Assembly: GCF_040115645.1 (NCBI RefSeq)
Contig: NC_089552.1
Coordinates: 3,348,001 to 3,412,000, forward strand
DNA from: Euwallacea fornicatus
Lineage: Eukaryota > Arthropoda > Insecta > Coleoptera > Curculionidae
Direction of reading: 5' to 3'
DNA length: 64,000 nucleotides
Both the position numbers and the translations under genes were made by a program. How positions within the stretch are numbered: the stretch's first letter is position 1; each line of letters begins with the position of its first letter. The notes below the pieces were generated by a model that worked only from the letters and a program-made list of their open reading frames with translations, searched no databases and was not told the origin of the DNA. Below, one piece after another: positions 47,301-57,268 of the stretch.

Positions 47301-50300
47301 TGTAGATTGTTCTAAGACGAAATTGTCAAGGAAGGGAAAAGGAAGGGAAGGATAAGAAGAAAAGAGAAATGTGCTGTAGCACCCTGTATCTTGGAAACGA
47401 CTCATCTTAGACTATCCCGTTATATAATATTTTCGTCTTAGAGCAATTCAGAGAATTAGCTCTTTAAATATTGGAACATCCTTAGGGACCACTCTGCATA
47501 GGGTGGTCCACATAGAGTGCAGGATTCATGTAGCGTCCAAACTTTTGCAGGTGCCGATTTCTAACAAAAGGGAGGTTCCGTCGCAGGGCTTGGGCTACAT
47601 TTGACAATCTCCACAAAGTAGCGACTTTTTGCCAGCCGGCAGTTCAGTCGGTCGTCTACAACTATATTGATCTTCCAAAAATTTGACTCTACCTGTTTCT
47701 ACCGATACGAATCAAAATGACCGGTCTTAGAAAAAATTATAAAGTATCTTCATTTTACGGCAATTTTTACATATGTAGATTTTGCTTTGTGTTCTTTTCT
47801 TATTGTTCTTGCCGCGCGGGCCATTTCGGCTACCTAAGAATTCCCGTTCTGTATCATAAAACTCATAATTTTCAACGTTCGAACATTCAATAGGCGCGAC
47901 GGTTATATTTTCCAAAAACAGAAGATTTCTTTCCTTTTGCCATTTTTGGGATCTGGCGGTAATTATGAAAATTAATTGAAACTAACAATAAGATAATATT
48001 TCTATGTGTAATTAATTTGCTCAGCAAAAAAATATAGTTTTGAATACGTCAGTATCCAAAGAAATGTTTCTTTCCGGTATTCTCAACGAAATTTCAGTAC
48101 CGCCACACCTCGAAGTAAATCGACGACTGCCAGCATATTTGTGCGTCATTGTCACCCGAATGTCCTTTGTTTCGCTCGTGCTGCGATTGCGCAGTATCAA
48201 AAATCTATTGTAGTTGCGCAAAACTTTTTCCATCACATAGAGAAAAAATGCCCAGTACCTTTGACTGGTTTGGTATAAGTTGCAATGATAGTCAGAAATT
48301 TTTTGATTCTGATTATCGAATAAAACTAACCATATTCATTTAATTACCGTTACAAATATCACGGCATCGTTAAAAAAAATTAAAATTAAGAAGGAATTTG
48401 TAAATAAATTTATAATGCCAGTTATTTTAGCTGGTGTGGTAAATCTAGTGTTAATTGGAAGAAAGATATTCATGAGGACGGACAATAAATCGGCTGATAA
48501 ATGCATGCCCGTGCCTATGCATCCCAATCCCGATTAAACTATCCGCTGACAAAAAGTCCGTAGTCTACGAGTACACTTAAAAATAGTGAGCATTATACAG
48601 AGACCTAAAAAAATTGAAGCAATTCCAACGTATGTTGTCTTACACGGGACATCCAGAACATTATGAAAATCAAATTTCAAATCTTACTAAAACCCAATGT
48701 GACTCAGCTATAGGTGGACAGTGTTGATTCAGCCCGGCTTCTTTCACTTCGCCTTTGATTTCTATGATCGACTGAAACAACCTGGCCTTCTCTCCTTGTT
48801 GCATATCAATTTCTCAGCTTCAGAAATAAAAATCGCTCGGTTTGACCAACAGCAGTTCGCTTAGTCGTACTTCATCGCAGTACCAATGGTTTTTGCGCAC
48901 AATTTTCTCGAGCACATAAATTTACGTAAAATATATCTAACGAAATCACCTAAATTTCTGACGCTTGATTATCATTCTTCCATTATTACATATCGGATTT
49001 GCTCAGCCAAGCTGAAATCGCATTGATTTCCATTCATAAGTAAATCTTTTGACCAAGGTTATCCAACCTCGGTCATTCGTTTATCTGAACAAATTGATAC
49101 ATCAGATAAATTGAAGATTTATCAACGATGATGTGCTGTACATACTACTATATGTTGATAAATTAGCTTTAATTAGCTCTTTATGGTTAAATAGTTCCTT
49201 GATTTGTTTTTCTCATATTTCCAACTCACTCTGAAGGTTACGGTTTCTAATTTTCACTGTTATTAACTAAAAATACAGTGGGGCCCGTGTACTGTAAAGT
49301 TGCTTCAAAATGAATTGGATGTCAAAAGCCTATATGAACTCCCACGTGGTGACCCTTGGATGCCTCTTTCCCGAGGTTGGATAACAAAACCTGGAGGAGC
49401 GAGACAGAGGTAACAGACGCGGAAGGCCGAAGGATGTATGTTCAACGGGTAAAACTAGAAGGAACAACCTACTGCATCATCACCAATCCACATTTGGGGC
49501 AAACACGAGAGGGAAGGCCATAGAAGATCTAGATCAAATGATGAAGGTATCAATCATTCAAAGACGTATGGATGCCAGAACGCGAAGAGGAAAGTCTCAG
49601 GAGGAAACACGAACGTGCGGAAACACTTTCGATTAGTGACGGATGTGTGGATCGGGATTGGTAACAATGTGATTCGGAACCAGAAAGGCATAAACAAAGC
49701 GATTGGAAGAAAGGAGAGTGGTGTTCCTCCGCACTTAAAGGAGCATGGGGAGGCGCGAAACCATCACAAAGAGGGGGAAGAAATACAACAAGATTAAAAT
49801 GACCCAAGAGACAGCAGATGTACTAAAAACACAACGGAGCTAACCTCAACTCCGCACATTTACGTCCCTTCTGCTGTCCGAATTAGTTTAATACTTCTGA
49901 CTGTCAATATGTGAATTCACTGTGAATCTGCAAAATTTATCTGGTAATCACACGAGGATACGTAACATGATTATTATCACAGGTTATTATACGTGCCTTT
50001 CAACTTAAAAATTGATGAACACGAAGAGAAAAAATAAAAAACAAACTAAAAAAAGTACAAAGTGTGTGAGATTTACAGGACATTTATGACTGAATTTGTC
50101 AAATAAAAAAATTGCGGGGAAACACGGACGGGATAAAGTGGTTTTGAATGGTGCCCAGACAAAGAAAAAATTCTAATGAGGCTCTTGATACTGAATGATT
50201 GAACCAAATCGGATTAACGTTTTATGAGAAAATGTAGTTCCAAACAAGCCAAATAACTTGGGTTTCCGTTCTTTTGTAGGGGCGTGAAATACGTGAAGCA

Positions 50301-53300
50301 ATCATAAACTCTTGAATATCTCAGTTTAGTTTAAATTTGTTGTCAGGAACTGAAGAGTCGAGTCATCTCAACCTCTTCGGTGGTGTAGTTTCTTGTACCT
50401 TTTTTAGACACGGTGATAACAGGACCGCTACGTGGTGATATGAAATCCCAACTTTGTTAGTATAATTGCATTTAGTATTTCAGAGTCTTTTTGGGGCAGA
50501 AACTCACAGAGACGAGTTAAAAAAAATGAAAACTACTTTTTCAGCTTTTTTGGACTAAAGACATTTTTTTGCACGGAGACCTATTCTGCAGAGTTACAAA
50601 TAAGCTGGATGATCCATTTTCCTAAGAAACAGTAAATGTTATGATACCGAGGAGAAATTTTACACAATTTAATCCGGTGAAAAGTCCAATTTTTGTTATA
50701 AAATCCATTTCACGTTAACGTTTTATTACCAGGAAAACAGTTTTCTTTATTTTGCCATGATTTCGCAATTTAGATTTCGTCGAAACCATGGAACATTAAA
50801 CTTATTTTTATCATATTCTGTTCAATACTTGCATATCTCAGTGTTTAATTATTCCACGAATAAAGATTGAAAGATAGTGCACACTTTCATCAAAACAAAT
50901 AAATTAATTATTTTTATTTTTAAACTTAATTTCTTTCTTTTCTTTTAATCTCCTTTATAGACTTGTCCCCCAAGTTCCTTTTAAGACAAACAAATCACGC
51001 GTTTGTAGTAAATTTTGACAGAAGAATCGTTTAACAACAACACGAAGTGTTATCTTTTTCTGCTCGTGCTAAACGGGATTGCTGAAACAAACATTAACAG
51101 ATGTGTCGATTTTGTCTGAGTTTTGTCATTATTGGAAACGAGTTCATAAAGTTTAGAAGCAATAACCGATTCTTTGCATTGCTGCACTATCAAAAATAGT
51201 CTTAAGTAAAATAAAGATCATTTTGAATAAAGGTGATCATATGCTATCATGACTAGAAATTTTAAGTACTCAAATGAGCATATCAAGCTTTATGTGATTA
51301 CTCCACATGTAATCACTCAAGAGTTTTAGAGCAACTTTTAAGACAGTTTGACGATGTTGATGTGAGCGACCTTGGCGCGTGTCGACTGACCTTAAAAGTT
51401 GATTTATCATTTGAGTTTACAATTATTTACAAATCATAAATTCATCGTTTTAGACAAGAACGAATGACTATAATGGCAAACAATGCTTTGCCGGAGTCAC
51501 TGAATGATAGCTGGTTCCAGGTTTTTAACTCGCTCTCTTAAAGGAGCAACTAAACTAAACTAGTACATGATATCCTTGCGAATATGCAAATCGCTTCGGA
51601 ATTTTAACACACGATGCTGCTTCCAATACTGTTATCTCACTTTTAACACACGATGCTACTTTCACTTTTTTTTTTATCTCATCTGTAATACACGATACTA
51701 TTTCCACTTTTTTGCTCACCATTAAAGGCTTGACAGAGACTTTCTGAAGGATCAAGCGTAGAATAATGATATCTGATTAAACGCATGGAAATGGAGATTG
51801 ATAGTTCGCTCAATAATCTGGAGAATCTGTCGGACAGCGGGTGGTTTGTCCAACGATGCTCCATGTCAATCGCAGCTTTAATTTAAAACGTTAATATCGT
51901 TATTGGATCCGATTTTGTTCCGAGACCTTTAAGTTGCGCCCTTCACATGAAAGATACAAACTTTCGAGTTTTTAGCTGTCTGATTCAGAATTTTTAAATT
52001 TATTACTCAGCTCTGAAAGTCTGTAGCTGCCTTCTTGAAGAAAAATAGAAATACCGTTAATTTAATTTATAATAGATTTTCTTCGGCTGCCTAGACTCCA
52101 AATGGAGGGAAACTGGGATGGAGAACCTAACGGGTAAAAACATAGCGAAGTATCGCCTCTCGTCGGGCACCTTGATGTTTACCTCCCAATCTGGCGATGG
52201 TAAATCAACTGAAGTTGTTTATTCAGCATCGTACCTCGTCCCTCACAGTCGTGAGGTGCTTGAAACTTGCCCTGTGATTGGTTCTCTCAATCTCCCACTC
52301 CCTCTATACGACAACAGTACAAGTTGCGTTTAATCAGCAGTACCCCATATGTTCGCTCCACTGGAAGCACACATTATACATTGTGGGTGAAGGAGCGGAA
52401 TATGCGGTGCTGCTTGAGGTACCAAACCAAATTTAACAGAAACAAAGCATAATTAATAATAGTCATCATATTAAGGTATTTTACGAGTCACTATCACTAT
52501 GTGAATAAGACAACATTTTGACTACCTCTCTGTTAGTAGGAAATAAGACAAATGAACTTCGATAAATGGCGATACGAATTCTTCATTATGTTAATCAGCA
52601 GCGATGTTGATTAACGGTGAATGTGGCGAGGAGCGATGCTTTTATTATATTTTTACCCCTGAAGAATCCCTGAGTTAGTATTTTGTGGGGAAAATTCTCT
52701 GAAACGTTCACTCAAAAATTAACTACTATATCAGGTCTTTTTTACCCCAATAATTTGAGATTGTTCCCTCCGAATTTTTTTCACACTTTCTTTTTATTTT
52801 TATTTTTTCTTTTAGTTCACAAAACTCACTTTCAAGTGTTCCTCAGCGGTCTTCTAAGATACAGATAAGTTTTTGAATCACTTTAGCGTATTATTTGACC
52901 ACACTTTTCTCGACCGCCGCAACCAAAAATTGGTGATGAATGAGGTTCTGGTTAAACCTCGTCCATGTTCACAACACATTTGCCACTCGTCCTCCATTCT
53001 TCGCCATTCCCTGAAGTTCCACCGCGGCGAGGGCAAACCTGGATTAAACAAACCCGTTCCAGAGAGGTGTTTTAGAGTGGAAATTGTTACTGAAGTTCAG
53101 GTTGCCATGTCCAGCGTTCGAGCGGCTCCAGCCAACGAGACATTTCACAGCCTGCATTAGCTCACAGCAAAACCAAGTCTTAACCAGATCTTGCTTAATT
53201 TAAAACTGAAGGATTCGAGCTTGCTATTTGCTTAAAAAAATTAATTCGAATTCCACGTGAACAGGCTCATAAGTGCATAATACGTCTTTATCAAGCTTTT

Positions 53301-56300
53301 GACCCGGTTGCACCGAATCAAAATAAACATCTCTTTGATTGCAGGCCAATTAATCGTGAATGCCGCACATTTCGCTGCACTTAAACCCGAAGGTGCTTGA
53401 AATTCAAGAACCTTAATCCGGCAGAGTGCCCAGGATCAAAGGAACGAACCAATTTAGCGGGATGTAACTGAAGTGTTACGAAAGAAAAATGTGGGTCGAT
53501 AGCTTAAGATGATAATAAAACTGTGAAATATGGGGCAGAGAAGTGTTCTTAAGTTCTTAAATTCGAATTCAAGTATTGCTTGCTTGCCCTACTATTAAAG
53601 TTCTATTTCTATTACCTTAGAGTATGCAGCTTATGTTAGGTTATTATGGTGAGTAAATACTTCAGTGAATACGGAAGTTGACAAAGCGTTCTGCTCCTCG
53701 TGAGTGGTTAATCTTTCGATATGGGTGTGTTACCTAACAGTTTAATGAATGTTGGTTAAGAGCAAATGATCAGCTTAAATTGAAGTTGATCTTTTCTTGA
53801 GAATGTTGGAATGGTGCCACTTTTCGTAAGACAATTACATGCAAAATAGATACATCATCAATGCAACAAATGATGCTAAAAAAGCCGTAAATGGTGAAAG
53901 TGAACACATAGTTCTGTGTTTAGGACAGATCACTTGAATTCTCAGATTTGCGACATGAATAATGATTTCCAATCAGCGATCTCTGAAAATGTGTCGTTTT
54001 CTATTCCTCGTTTGTAAATTATACTTATAAAGCAACGAAAGCCCGATTATTGGAAGTGAGAAACGAAGGAGGAAAATGAGTCCTATTTACCAAAGATCAA
54101 TTCGAAGTGCAAGAAAGCTGCTCTAATGCTAATTTTAGAAGTGTGACAGCAGCGGCCCTGACAAGGACGCATTCTATTAACGACACTTAAATTAGCACTT
54201 CACGAGGAGTAGAGTATGTGCATGGGCGATATTTGCGTTTATTAGAATTTATTAATAAATTCTATTAAGTACCCACGCCGATGTTAAAAAATTAACAAAA
54301 GAAAACATCGAGTGCCACAAAGCCAATAATACATCCGACATTTCGAAAGCACTTAATCATTATCCTGCATCCGCGTCCATCTGTTTGGATTCTGTGGATC
54401 TTGGAGTAGCATAAACATCAACACAAAGGAAAAAGAAAAGACATTAAATCAATTGCGAAAGAATCGATAAAATCTGCCACCAGTTGTTTTCGTTGCCCAG
54501 TTTTTATTTTAAACATTGTTCAATAAAAATTGGTGATTTTTCAATCGTCTGACAGTAGCGGTTGATTTTCTGTTTTTATAGAGCGCGTATTTGGGCACGT
54601 TTTCGTAAACACTCTGTCTAATGTTGTATACGCGCAAGTTACGCTACTGTTCGGATATTTCGCGTTTGTACATTTACTCGACGAGATTTATGGGTTTAAT
54701 AGTCGGAGTCGTAAGAGCAGCTATAAAGCGATTCTCTGGTAAATGAACGACGAACATGTGGCAAAGCAAATGATAAAATTGTGGTCCTTTTCGTATAAGA
54801 AAAAGTTCATTTCAGGACATCTCCGAGCAGCCCACGAGGAGTTGACTGGTTTCTTCAGGGGTTGTTTGATCTCACGACCAAAAGAGTAGAGATAGAGATA
54901 GCGAAAGGGGTTGAAGCCGTCCGGACACGTTAATAAGATCTTTCTCTATGCAAAACAAACTAAATGTGAAAAAATAATAATTGTTATCTCTGTTGTCAGA
55001 ATAATAGAGGTCTGCTCCGACATAGATTAGAGCTTAACTGACCAAAGGATTTTGACCCAGAAACGCGTCTTGGCATAACGTTCGTATATCGAATAATGTA
55101 AATCCGCAATCTCATCATTAACAAGTAATCTACAGGGTGTTCCATCGATACCTTTCCACCACAGTTTTTTTGATGATCGCAAAAAACAGTTCTTTTTTCG
55201 TGTAGGAGGGGGGGGGGGGGGAGGTAGACTTGATAGCGCGAATTTCAAATTTGTTTAAACAACCCCCTCTGTAGGAGTGCAATCAGCTTTGGAATTTCAA
55301 ATGGGACCATGGGTCGAGTGACCCCTCATTTTAAAGGTAATACAATTCTTTTTAACATTATACTCAACTTTAAAATTTTTGACCGCCGGTTCTGAGAAAA
55401 ATAAAGTCCAAAGTACCTATCCAAAAAATTAGACAAATTGAGTAATTAAATATGTGAACTGATTTCCAATTACCTCCATGCAGTAAAATAAACATTGCTC
55501 CATATTTCTTCGATCGTTCAAGGCCTCTTAAAATAAAATCTAGAAGTCCTAAATTAGGTGAGTAAACGAAATGAATAAAGAGATTTTTATTATCTTTAAA
55601 ATGATGGGTCAATCGACCCATGGTTTTATTGGAAATTCCAAAGGTAATTGCATCGCTACAGTGGACGTTATTTCAATAAACGTGAAATCCACGTCGTTAT
55701 ATTTTCCCTTCGAAAATAGAATCGATTTATCTTGGTGGTTTACGATATTTTTGCAATTGTCCAAAATAATTGTGGTGGACAGCTTTGAATGGGACACCCT
55801 GTATGTGAAGCATGATCATTAGAAAAACACATCGCAGTAGTCAGTCAGTGACCCGTAAACTTAAGGCGTTGATTAAGCCATTTGCTATTTACCAACTATC
55901 AATTGCTATTTAAACTCGTTCGACCATAAACTGATTCATCTCATAAAACCTCATTACATATAATATTTTATGCCCGATTTCATATTAACTTGGTAATAAT
56001 GTAAATTTTCTATTTACTCGTAGTTTCTTTTTTTTCTTTTAAAATTAGACAAAATCTTGTATGAAAGTTGTTAGAAAACGCTATTTTGGAACTCATCATG
56101 TTGTGGAACGAGCGAAGTGAAATCCTGCAGAATCGAATTCGTTACATAACTCTGTGTATTTCCTAACTAGAATTAGAAACATAGGAATTGTACCCGATGC
56201 TAAATGAAAGGAATGAAAATTGGTTAATACAGATACACAAATTCATACTGTGTGCAATAGGAAACCCATTGATTACCACGTGCTCAGTTTCCGAAGATTG

Positions 56301-57268
56301 CCAAATTGTAAGCAAAATATGCTTGAAGAGGCACAATTTCCATCCTTATGAGTTAATGATTATACAAGAACTTACAGGAGATAAATCGAAGAATGCAATT
56401 TTCGTACAATGCTATGAAAACCATAGCTTTCCGCAAAGTCTGTTTTAAAATGTAAAGCAAAGTAAACAAACAGAATGACAAATGGCAATATAAACAAACA
56501 GAATATACGATATTGGTCAAACAGTAAATCCGCATATTTTCTGTGAAGCTTATACGTGATTTCCAGAAAAAATAAATGAAACAATAGAAAAAATCATAGC
56601 CGTAGCATAAAATCAGAATATCTCTTCCAGGGACAACATCATTGCAAATAATAATTTTTTTTTATTTTTCGTAAAAGAAATTTTTAAGCCATGCCAATGG
56701 CTTTTCATAATTTTTGCTCTCTCTTAATATTCCTATTTATCATAAGAAAGTGTCGGAAAAACGAGAGAAACATTTAGGGACACGATGGATAATTTCGTGT
56801 GATTTCTTCATCATACAGCAAAATTACTAAAAACCTTGCATGAAACTCGTTAGGAAATGCTATATCCTTTCCTAAAATTATGCATTTCCCAACTGGCTAC
56901 ATGAACACCCATTACGCCACTTTTCATTATTTTTCGTGGGCACTGAGGAGAAGTTCAGATGAAATCAAAATTGCTTTCAGCTTTTTCACATCCAACCAGC
57001 TTTCGTTAACATTTGTGGTGCATTTTCGTCATTTTCAATGCACCTTCCGATGAATTTTGTAAACTGTTATTTTTCCCAACAGCGTCTCCCCACTCGTTAA
57101 TAAACCTCCCAGATCGTCCTTCTCTTCACTATGACTTTCCGGGACTGCTGGACCATCGGACAAGGCTCGTCTCTCCTGGACAACAGAGAGGAGTCTTGGT
57201 GGTTCTTTTCGAGGTTGAATGCAGCAAAAATACAAGAATGCGATCAAAAAAAGTGGGTTCGTCTTCAT
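10711..57268 (-). CDS. AdamTS-A: ADAMTS metalloprotease with GON domain (GON-1/ADAMTS9/20 group)
   Basis: Secreted zinc endopeptidase of the extracellular matrix. GON-domain ADAMTS proteins cleave proteoglycans and basement-membrane components and are needed for cell migration (family knowledge). Coding exons, 5' to 3': 57268-57106, 42534-42433, 39808-39657, 39596-39468, 27623-27446, 24061-23766, 23715-23525, 23467-23174, 20211-20055, 19995-19901, 19808-19728, 19673-19512, 19395-19307, 19236-19048, 18930-18763, 18320-18071, 17263-17012, 16820-16655, 16529-16365, 16313-16108, 15554-15449, 15386-15258, 15158-14939, 14851-14682, 12559-12386, 12329-12111, 11883-11742, 11516-11333, 11268-11132, 11080-10881, 10803-10711. 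Total 5259 nt, 1752 aa plus stop, every junction in phase. Zinc site HEFGHALSMVHD at 447-458. About 11 TSRs. The C-terminus reads GKCGGYCGDC as in GON domains. The ortholog name is inferred from the GON domain. Least certain: exon 1 (14.6 kb away), two GC donors, and the exon 24 acceptor. Confidence 0.94.
12560..14681 (-). other. ADAMTS intron 24 (2.1 kb) with diverged repeat pair
   Basis: Non-coding AT-rich DNA. It contains two related segments in the same orientation, near 13100-13215 and 14190-14285. Both run TTTCAATATTT, then ACTCTGAA, then a lysine-rich A run, then TTTGAGATATTTTT. They are probably copies of one dispersed repeat. No transposase frame was seen. Confidence 0.5.
15555..16107 (-). 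other. ADAMTS intron 20
   Basis: A 553-bp GT-AG intron (GTGAGA to CCTTAG). I see no repeat or gene in it. Confidence 0.7.
17264..18070 (-). other. ADAMTS intron 16
   Basis: An 807-bp intron separating the spacer from the C-terminal TSR array. It is AT-rich and no feature was recognised. Confidence 0.7.
18071..20211 (-). other. ADAMTS exons 9-16: disintegrin-like, TSR1, Cys-rich, spacer
   Basis: Disintegrin-like domain, residues about 502-606: exons 9-11, with LPGDSFEVDRQCELEFGPG and WCKD. TSR1, about 607-663: GGWGEWQSWGSCSRTCGGG. Cys-rich domain, about 664-765: WCYKREC-type pairs earlier, then DRTEDYCRLYCKPSHSGAYY, KVIDGTKCG and CVNGMCRPGGCD (exon 14, 19236-19048), ending with DECGVCGGDNS (exon 15). 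Spacer, about 766-897: NMVVRIPKGSSNIKV and DGETGSYILNGN (exons 15-16). The order and cysteine pattern are canonical for ADAMTS. Exon 13 ends at a GC donor (TTAG|GCAAGT). Confidence 0.94.
18408..18714. mobile_element. MITE-like element with ACAGGGTG / CCCTGTA ends
   Basis: In ADAMTS intron 15. The left end reads TATACAGGGTGTAACG (18408 on), an internal copy TATACAGGGTGGTAAAC lies near 18521, and the right end is AATACCCTGTATG (to 18714). Ends face inward like terminal inverted repeats, but similarity beyond the first 10 bases is weak. It may be two nested or fused end fragments. No protein was found. Confidence 0.45.
20212..23173 (-). other. ADAMTS intron 8 (3.0 kb)
   Basis: Apart from the decayed mariner at 22206-23130 this intron shows no gene. 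An 85-codon minus frame at 21888-22145 fits neither the ADAMTS protein (whose exons 8 and 9 join directly in phase) nor a family I know. A CCCTGTA motif near 21031 is the only sign of an ACAGGG-type end there. Confidence 0.6.
22206..23130 (+). mobile_element. Decayed mariner transposon
   Basis: Broken plus-strand frames carry mariner transposase pieces in order: HTH remnants near 22300-22430 (REIEQKRSYG, then MKKSGYVEKL), a middle part with ICWWNRKG-like residues near 22640, then HDNALPCSVHKTRQKLDQLG with HPPHSSDLAPSDYNLF near 22780-22905 (second and third catalytic aspartates of the mariner D,D34D type), and a C-terminal WRQVTDNNGQYV piece near 23017. Several stops and frameshifts interrupt it. 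The right end matches a mariner terminus (GCAACAACCTAA to 23130); a matching left end was not found, so it is 5' truncated. Confidence 0.85.
23174..24061 (-). other. ADAMTS exons 6-8: prodomain end and catalytic domain
   Basis: Exon 6 (24061-23766) starts after TTTAAAG at a good acceptor. It carries basic sites SISKR (to residue 265), RSAR (290-293) and YTKR (301-304). The mature enzyme begins around residue 306 with NEYFIKVLVVADSTM. Exon 7 (23715-23525) holds EASIGNAINVSVVHIRIL and CEWKQRY. Exon 8 (23467-23174) holds TICKNQSSCATLGVAEVDSM, the zinc motif HEFGHALSMVHD (447-458) and the Met-turn (NIMS, near residue 475). The catalytic glutamate E448 and all three zinc histidines are present, so the enzyme should be active. 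The intron between exons 7 and 8 is 57 bp with a GC donor. Confidence 0.95.
26305..26372. repeat. (TA)n microsatellite
   Basis: An almost perfect TA run of about 40 bp from 26307, continuing imperfectly to about 26372 and followed by a short CA-rich patch. It creates the false YIYIYI frames seen on both strands. Confidence 0.95.
26505..26900 (-). mobile_element. LINE (R1/Jockey-type) 3' fragment
   Basis: On the minus strand the stretch 26750-26580 reads RIHKIGMWKESECRM, then a glutamate run, then ETVEHVLCESPVIVRQRF. This is the Cys/His-rich tail that ends many non-LTR retrotransposon polymerases (H..G....CR.C, EEET.EHVLC). A stop lies where the second cysteine is expected. The upstream part (to about 26900) is compatible but weak. 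Only this 3' piece remains. Confidence 0.7.
26664..26690. repeat. (TCC)n trinucleotide run inside LINE fragment
   Basis: TTCTCCTCCTCC-type repeat; on the minus strand these are GAG/GAA codons giving a glutamate run inside the LINE tail described above. Confidence 0.85.
29009..29300. mobile_element. MITE with about 54-bp terminal inverted repeats
   Basis: The left end runs from 29009 as GCAGGGTGTTTGGTAACT, through TTTTAAGGGAG to TAGAGCATGAG near 29062. The right end is its inverted copy from CTCATGCTCTATCGCC (near 29249) to GTTACCAAACACCCTACA (29300). About 85-90% of TIR positions agree. The 190-bp centre has no open frame. It is non-autonomous and belongs by its ends to the ACAGGGTGT group. 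Confidence 0.85.
31900..32720 (-). mobile_element. Decayed mariner (cecropia-type) transposon
   Basis: Minus-strand frames give mariner pieces in order: DENPSLTDKNLVDQLKVPQQ and KKIQKERKWVSHYLTENE (32560-32350), FDNPKSRK (near 32300), EAFYYKLRGSDQTVTVESY (near 32210), LNEDSKEKRPF (near 32125), LLYDNARPHSAKLAQELW (near 32060) and YSPDLAPFDFHF (near 31985). This is the expected order of the family with DDD catalytic residues, but stops and frameshifts break it many times. Termini were not resolved. Confidence 0.85.
36190..36430 (+). mobile_element. Tc1/mariner transposase C-terminal relic
   Basis: A plus-strand stretch reads PSQSLDRSPIDLVWDDLNRR (near 36206-36270), close to the WPSQSPDLNPIENxWxxLxRR end of Tc1-like transposases, followed by a broken AVIK.TG tail near 36380. 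Nothing recognisable remains of the N-terminal part. Confidence 0.6.
37999..38770 (+). mobile_element. ACAGGGTGT element with transposase remnant
   Basis: The left end is TATACAGGGTGTTCC (37998 on). A TIR-like sequence (TGAACAATTTTTGCATAGAAACCC, 38057-38080) is repeated inverted at 38714-38740. The true right terminus with CCCTGTA is lost. Between them a broken plus-strand transposase C-terminus is seen: a QSPDL-like patch near 38410, then GGYIKLLVYRTAVATPEHLL near 38450-38515 and a RVRNR tail. This resembles the PLDFFLWGYLKSLVY part of insect DDE transposons. Confidence 0.7.
40041..41333 (+). mobile_element. Long-TIR transposon with HTH half of a transposase
   Basis: The left arm (40041 to about 40395) and right arm (about 41003 to 41333) are inverted copies some 330-355 bp long, roughly 75% alike by eye. 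Outer ends: TACGGGGTCTCCCATTTAAA and its inverse TTTAAATGGGACGCCCTGTA. The centre carries, on the plus strand, a broken transposase N-terminus: IAADSGISKT, then MNKYHLYHISLRQELHGTDF and NRVNFCNWASQEG (40820-40990). This matches the helix-turn-helix and linker of Tc/mariner-like transposons of insects. The catalytic half is missing, so the copy is internally deleted. Confidence 0.8.
41540..42010 (-). mobile_element. Transposase catalytic-half relic, inverted
   Basis: Minus-strand frames read FFTRAGTYNRINTHIWANDN and RSKREI (41930-41830), WxGIHLNELIGSVLHEDVG (near 41800-41745), GHQDEAPPHNVAKVINCLY (41690-41625), and GTSLRPPNSPDLA (near 41560). This is the DDE catalytic half of the same transposon superfamily as the element at 40041-41333, but in the opposite orientation and with stops. 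The third acidic residue region is lost. Confidence 0.75.
55131..55803. mobile_element. Fold-back element with about 220-bp TIRs
   Basis: The left end TACAGGGTGTTCCATCGATA (55131 on) and the right end GAATGGGACACCCTGTA (to 55803) are inverted. Further matches inside both arms: TTCCACCACAG against GTGGTGGAC, GCTTTGGAATTTCAAATG against ATTGGAAATTCCAAAG, and CCATGGGTCGAGTGACCC against GGTCAATCGACCCATGG. The arms therefore reach about 55131-55360 and 55570-55803. The loop has an open minus frame (55370-55621) with a YSPNLGLLDF patch that only recalls a transposase. A 14-base G run at 55208-55221 interrupts the left arm. Confidence 0.8.
55208..55221 (+). repeat. G14 homopolymer
   Basis: Fourteen consecutive G residues inside the left arm of the fold-back element. 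The length may be unreliable in the assembly. Confidence 0.9.
57106..57268 (-). other. ADAMTS exon 1: signal peptide
   Basis: The reading begins MKTNPLFLIAFLYFCCIQP, a clear secretory signal peptide, and continues into an acidic linker (HSEEKDDLG). In-frame codons extend upstream to an ATG at 57319, but the ATG at 57268 places the hydrophobic core correctly. The donor used here is GAG|GTTTAT, which leaves one G that joins AA of exon 2 to make GAA. A second donor 12 nt further on (ACGA|GTGGGG) is also in phase and would add four residues. The link to exon 2 rests on phase, strand and the need for a signal peptide, not on conserved sequence. Confidence 0.6.

Larger units (their letters stand above)
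42535..57105 (-). other. ADAMTS intron 1 (14.6 kb)
   Basis: No host exon was recognised inside. A fold-back element sits at 55131-55803. Open frames at 46767-47297 (plus), 43630-44031 (plus) and 48315-48536 (plus) have no secure identity. A purine-rich tract lies near 47325-47370. The rest is AT-rich with only short frames. Confidence 0.55.

Noticed and set aside
49380..49800. Basic, Arg-rich frames on the plus strand suggesting a retroelement
   Set aside because: Only low-complexity composition supports it; no reverse transcriptase or gag motif was seen.
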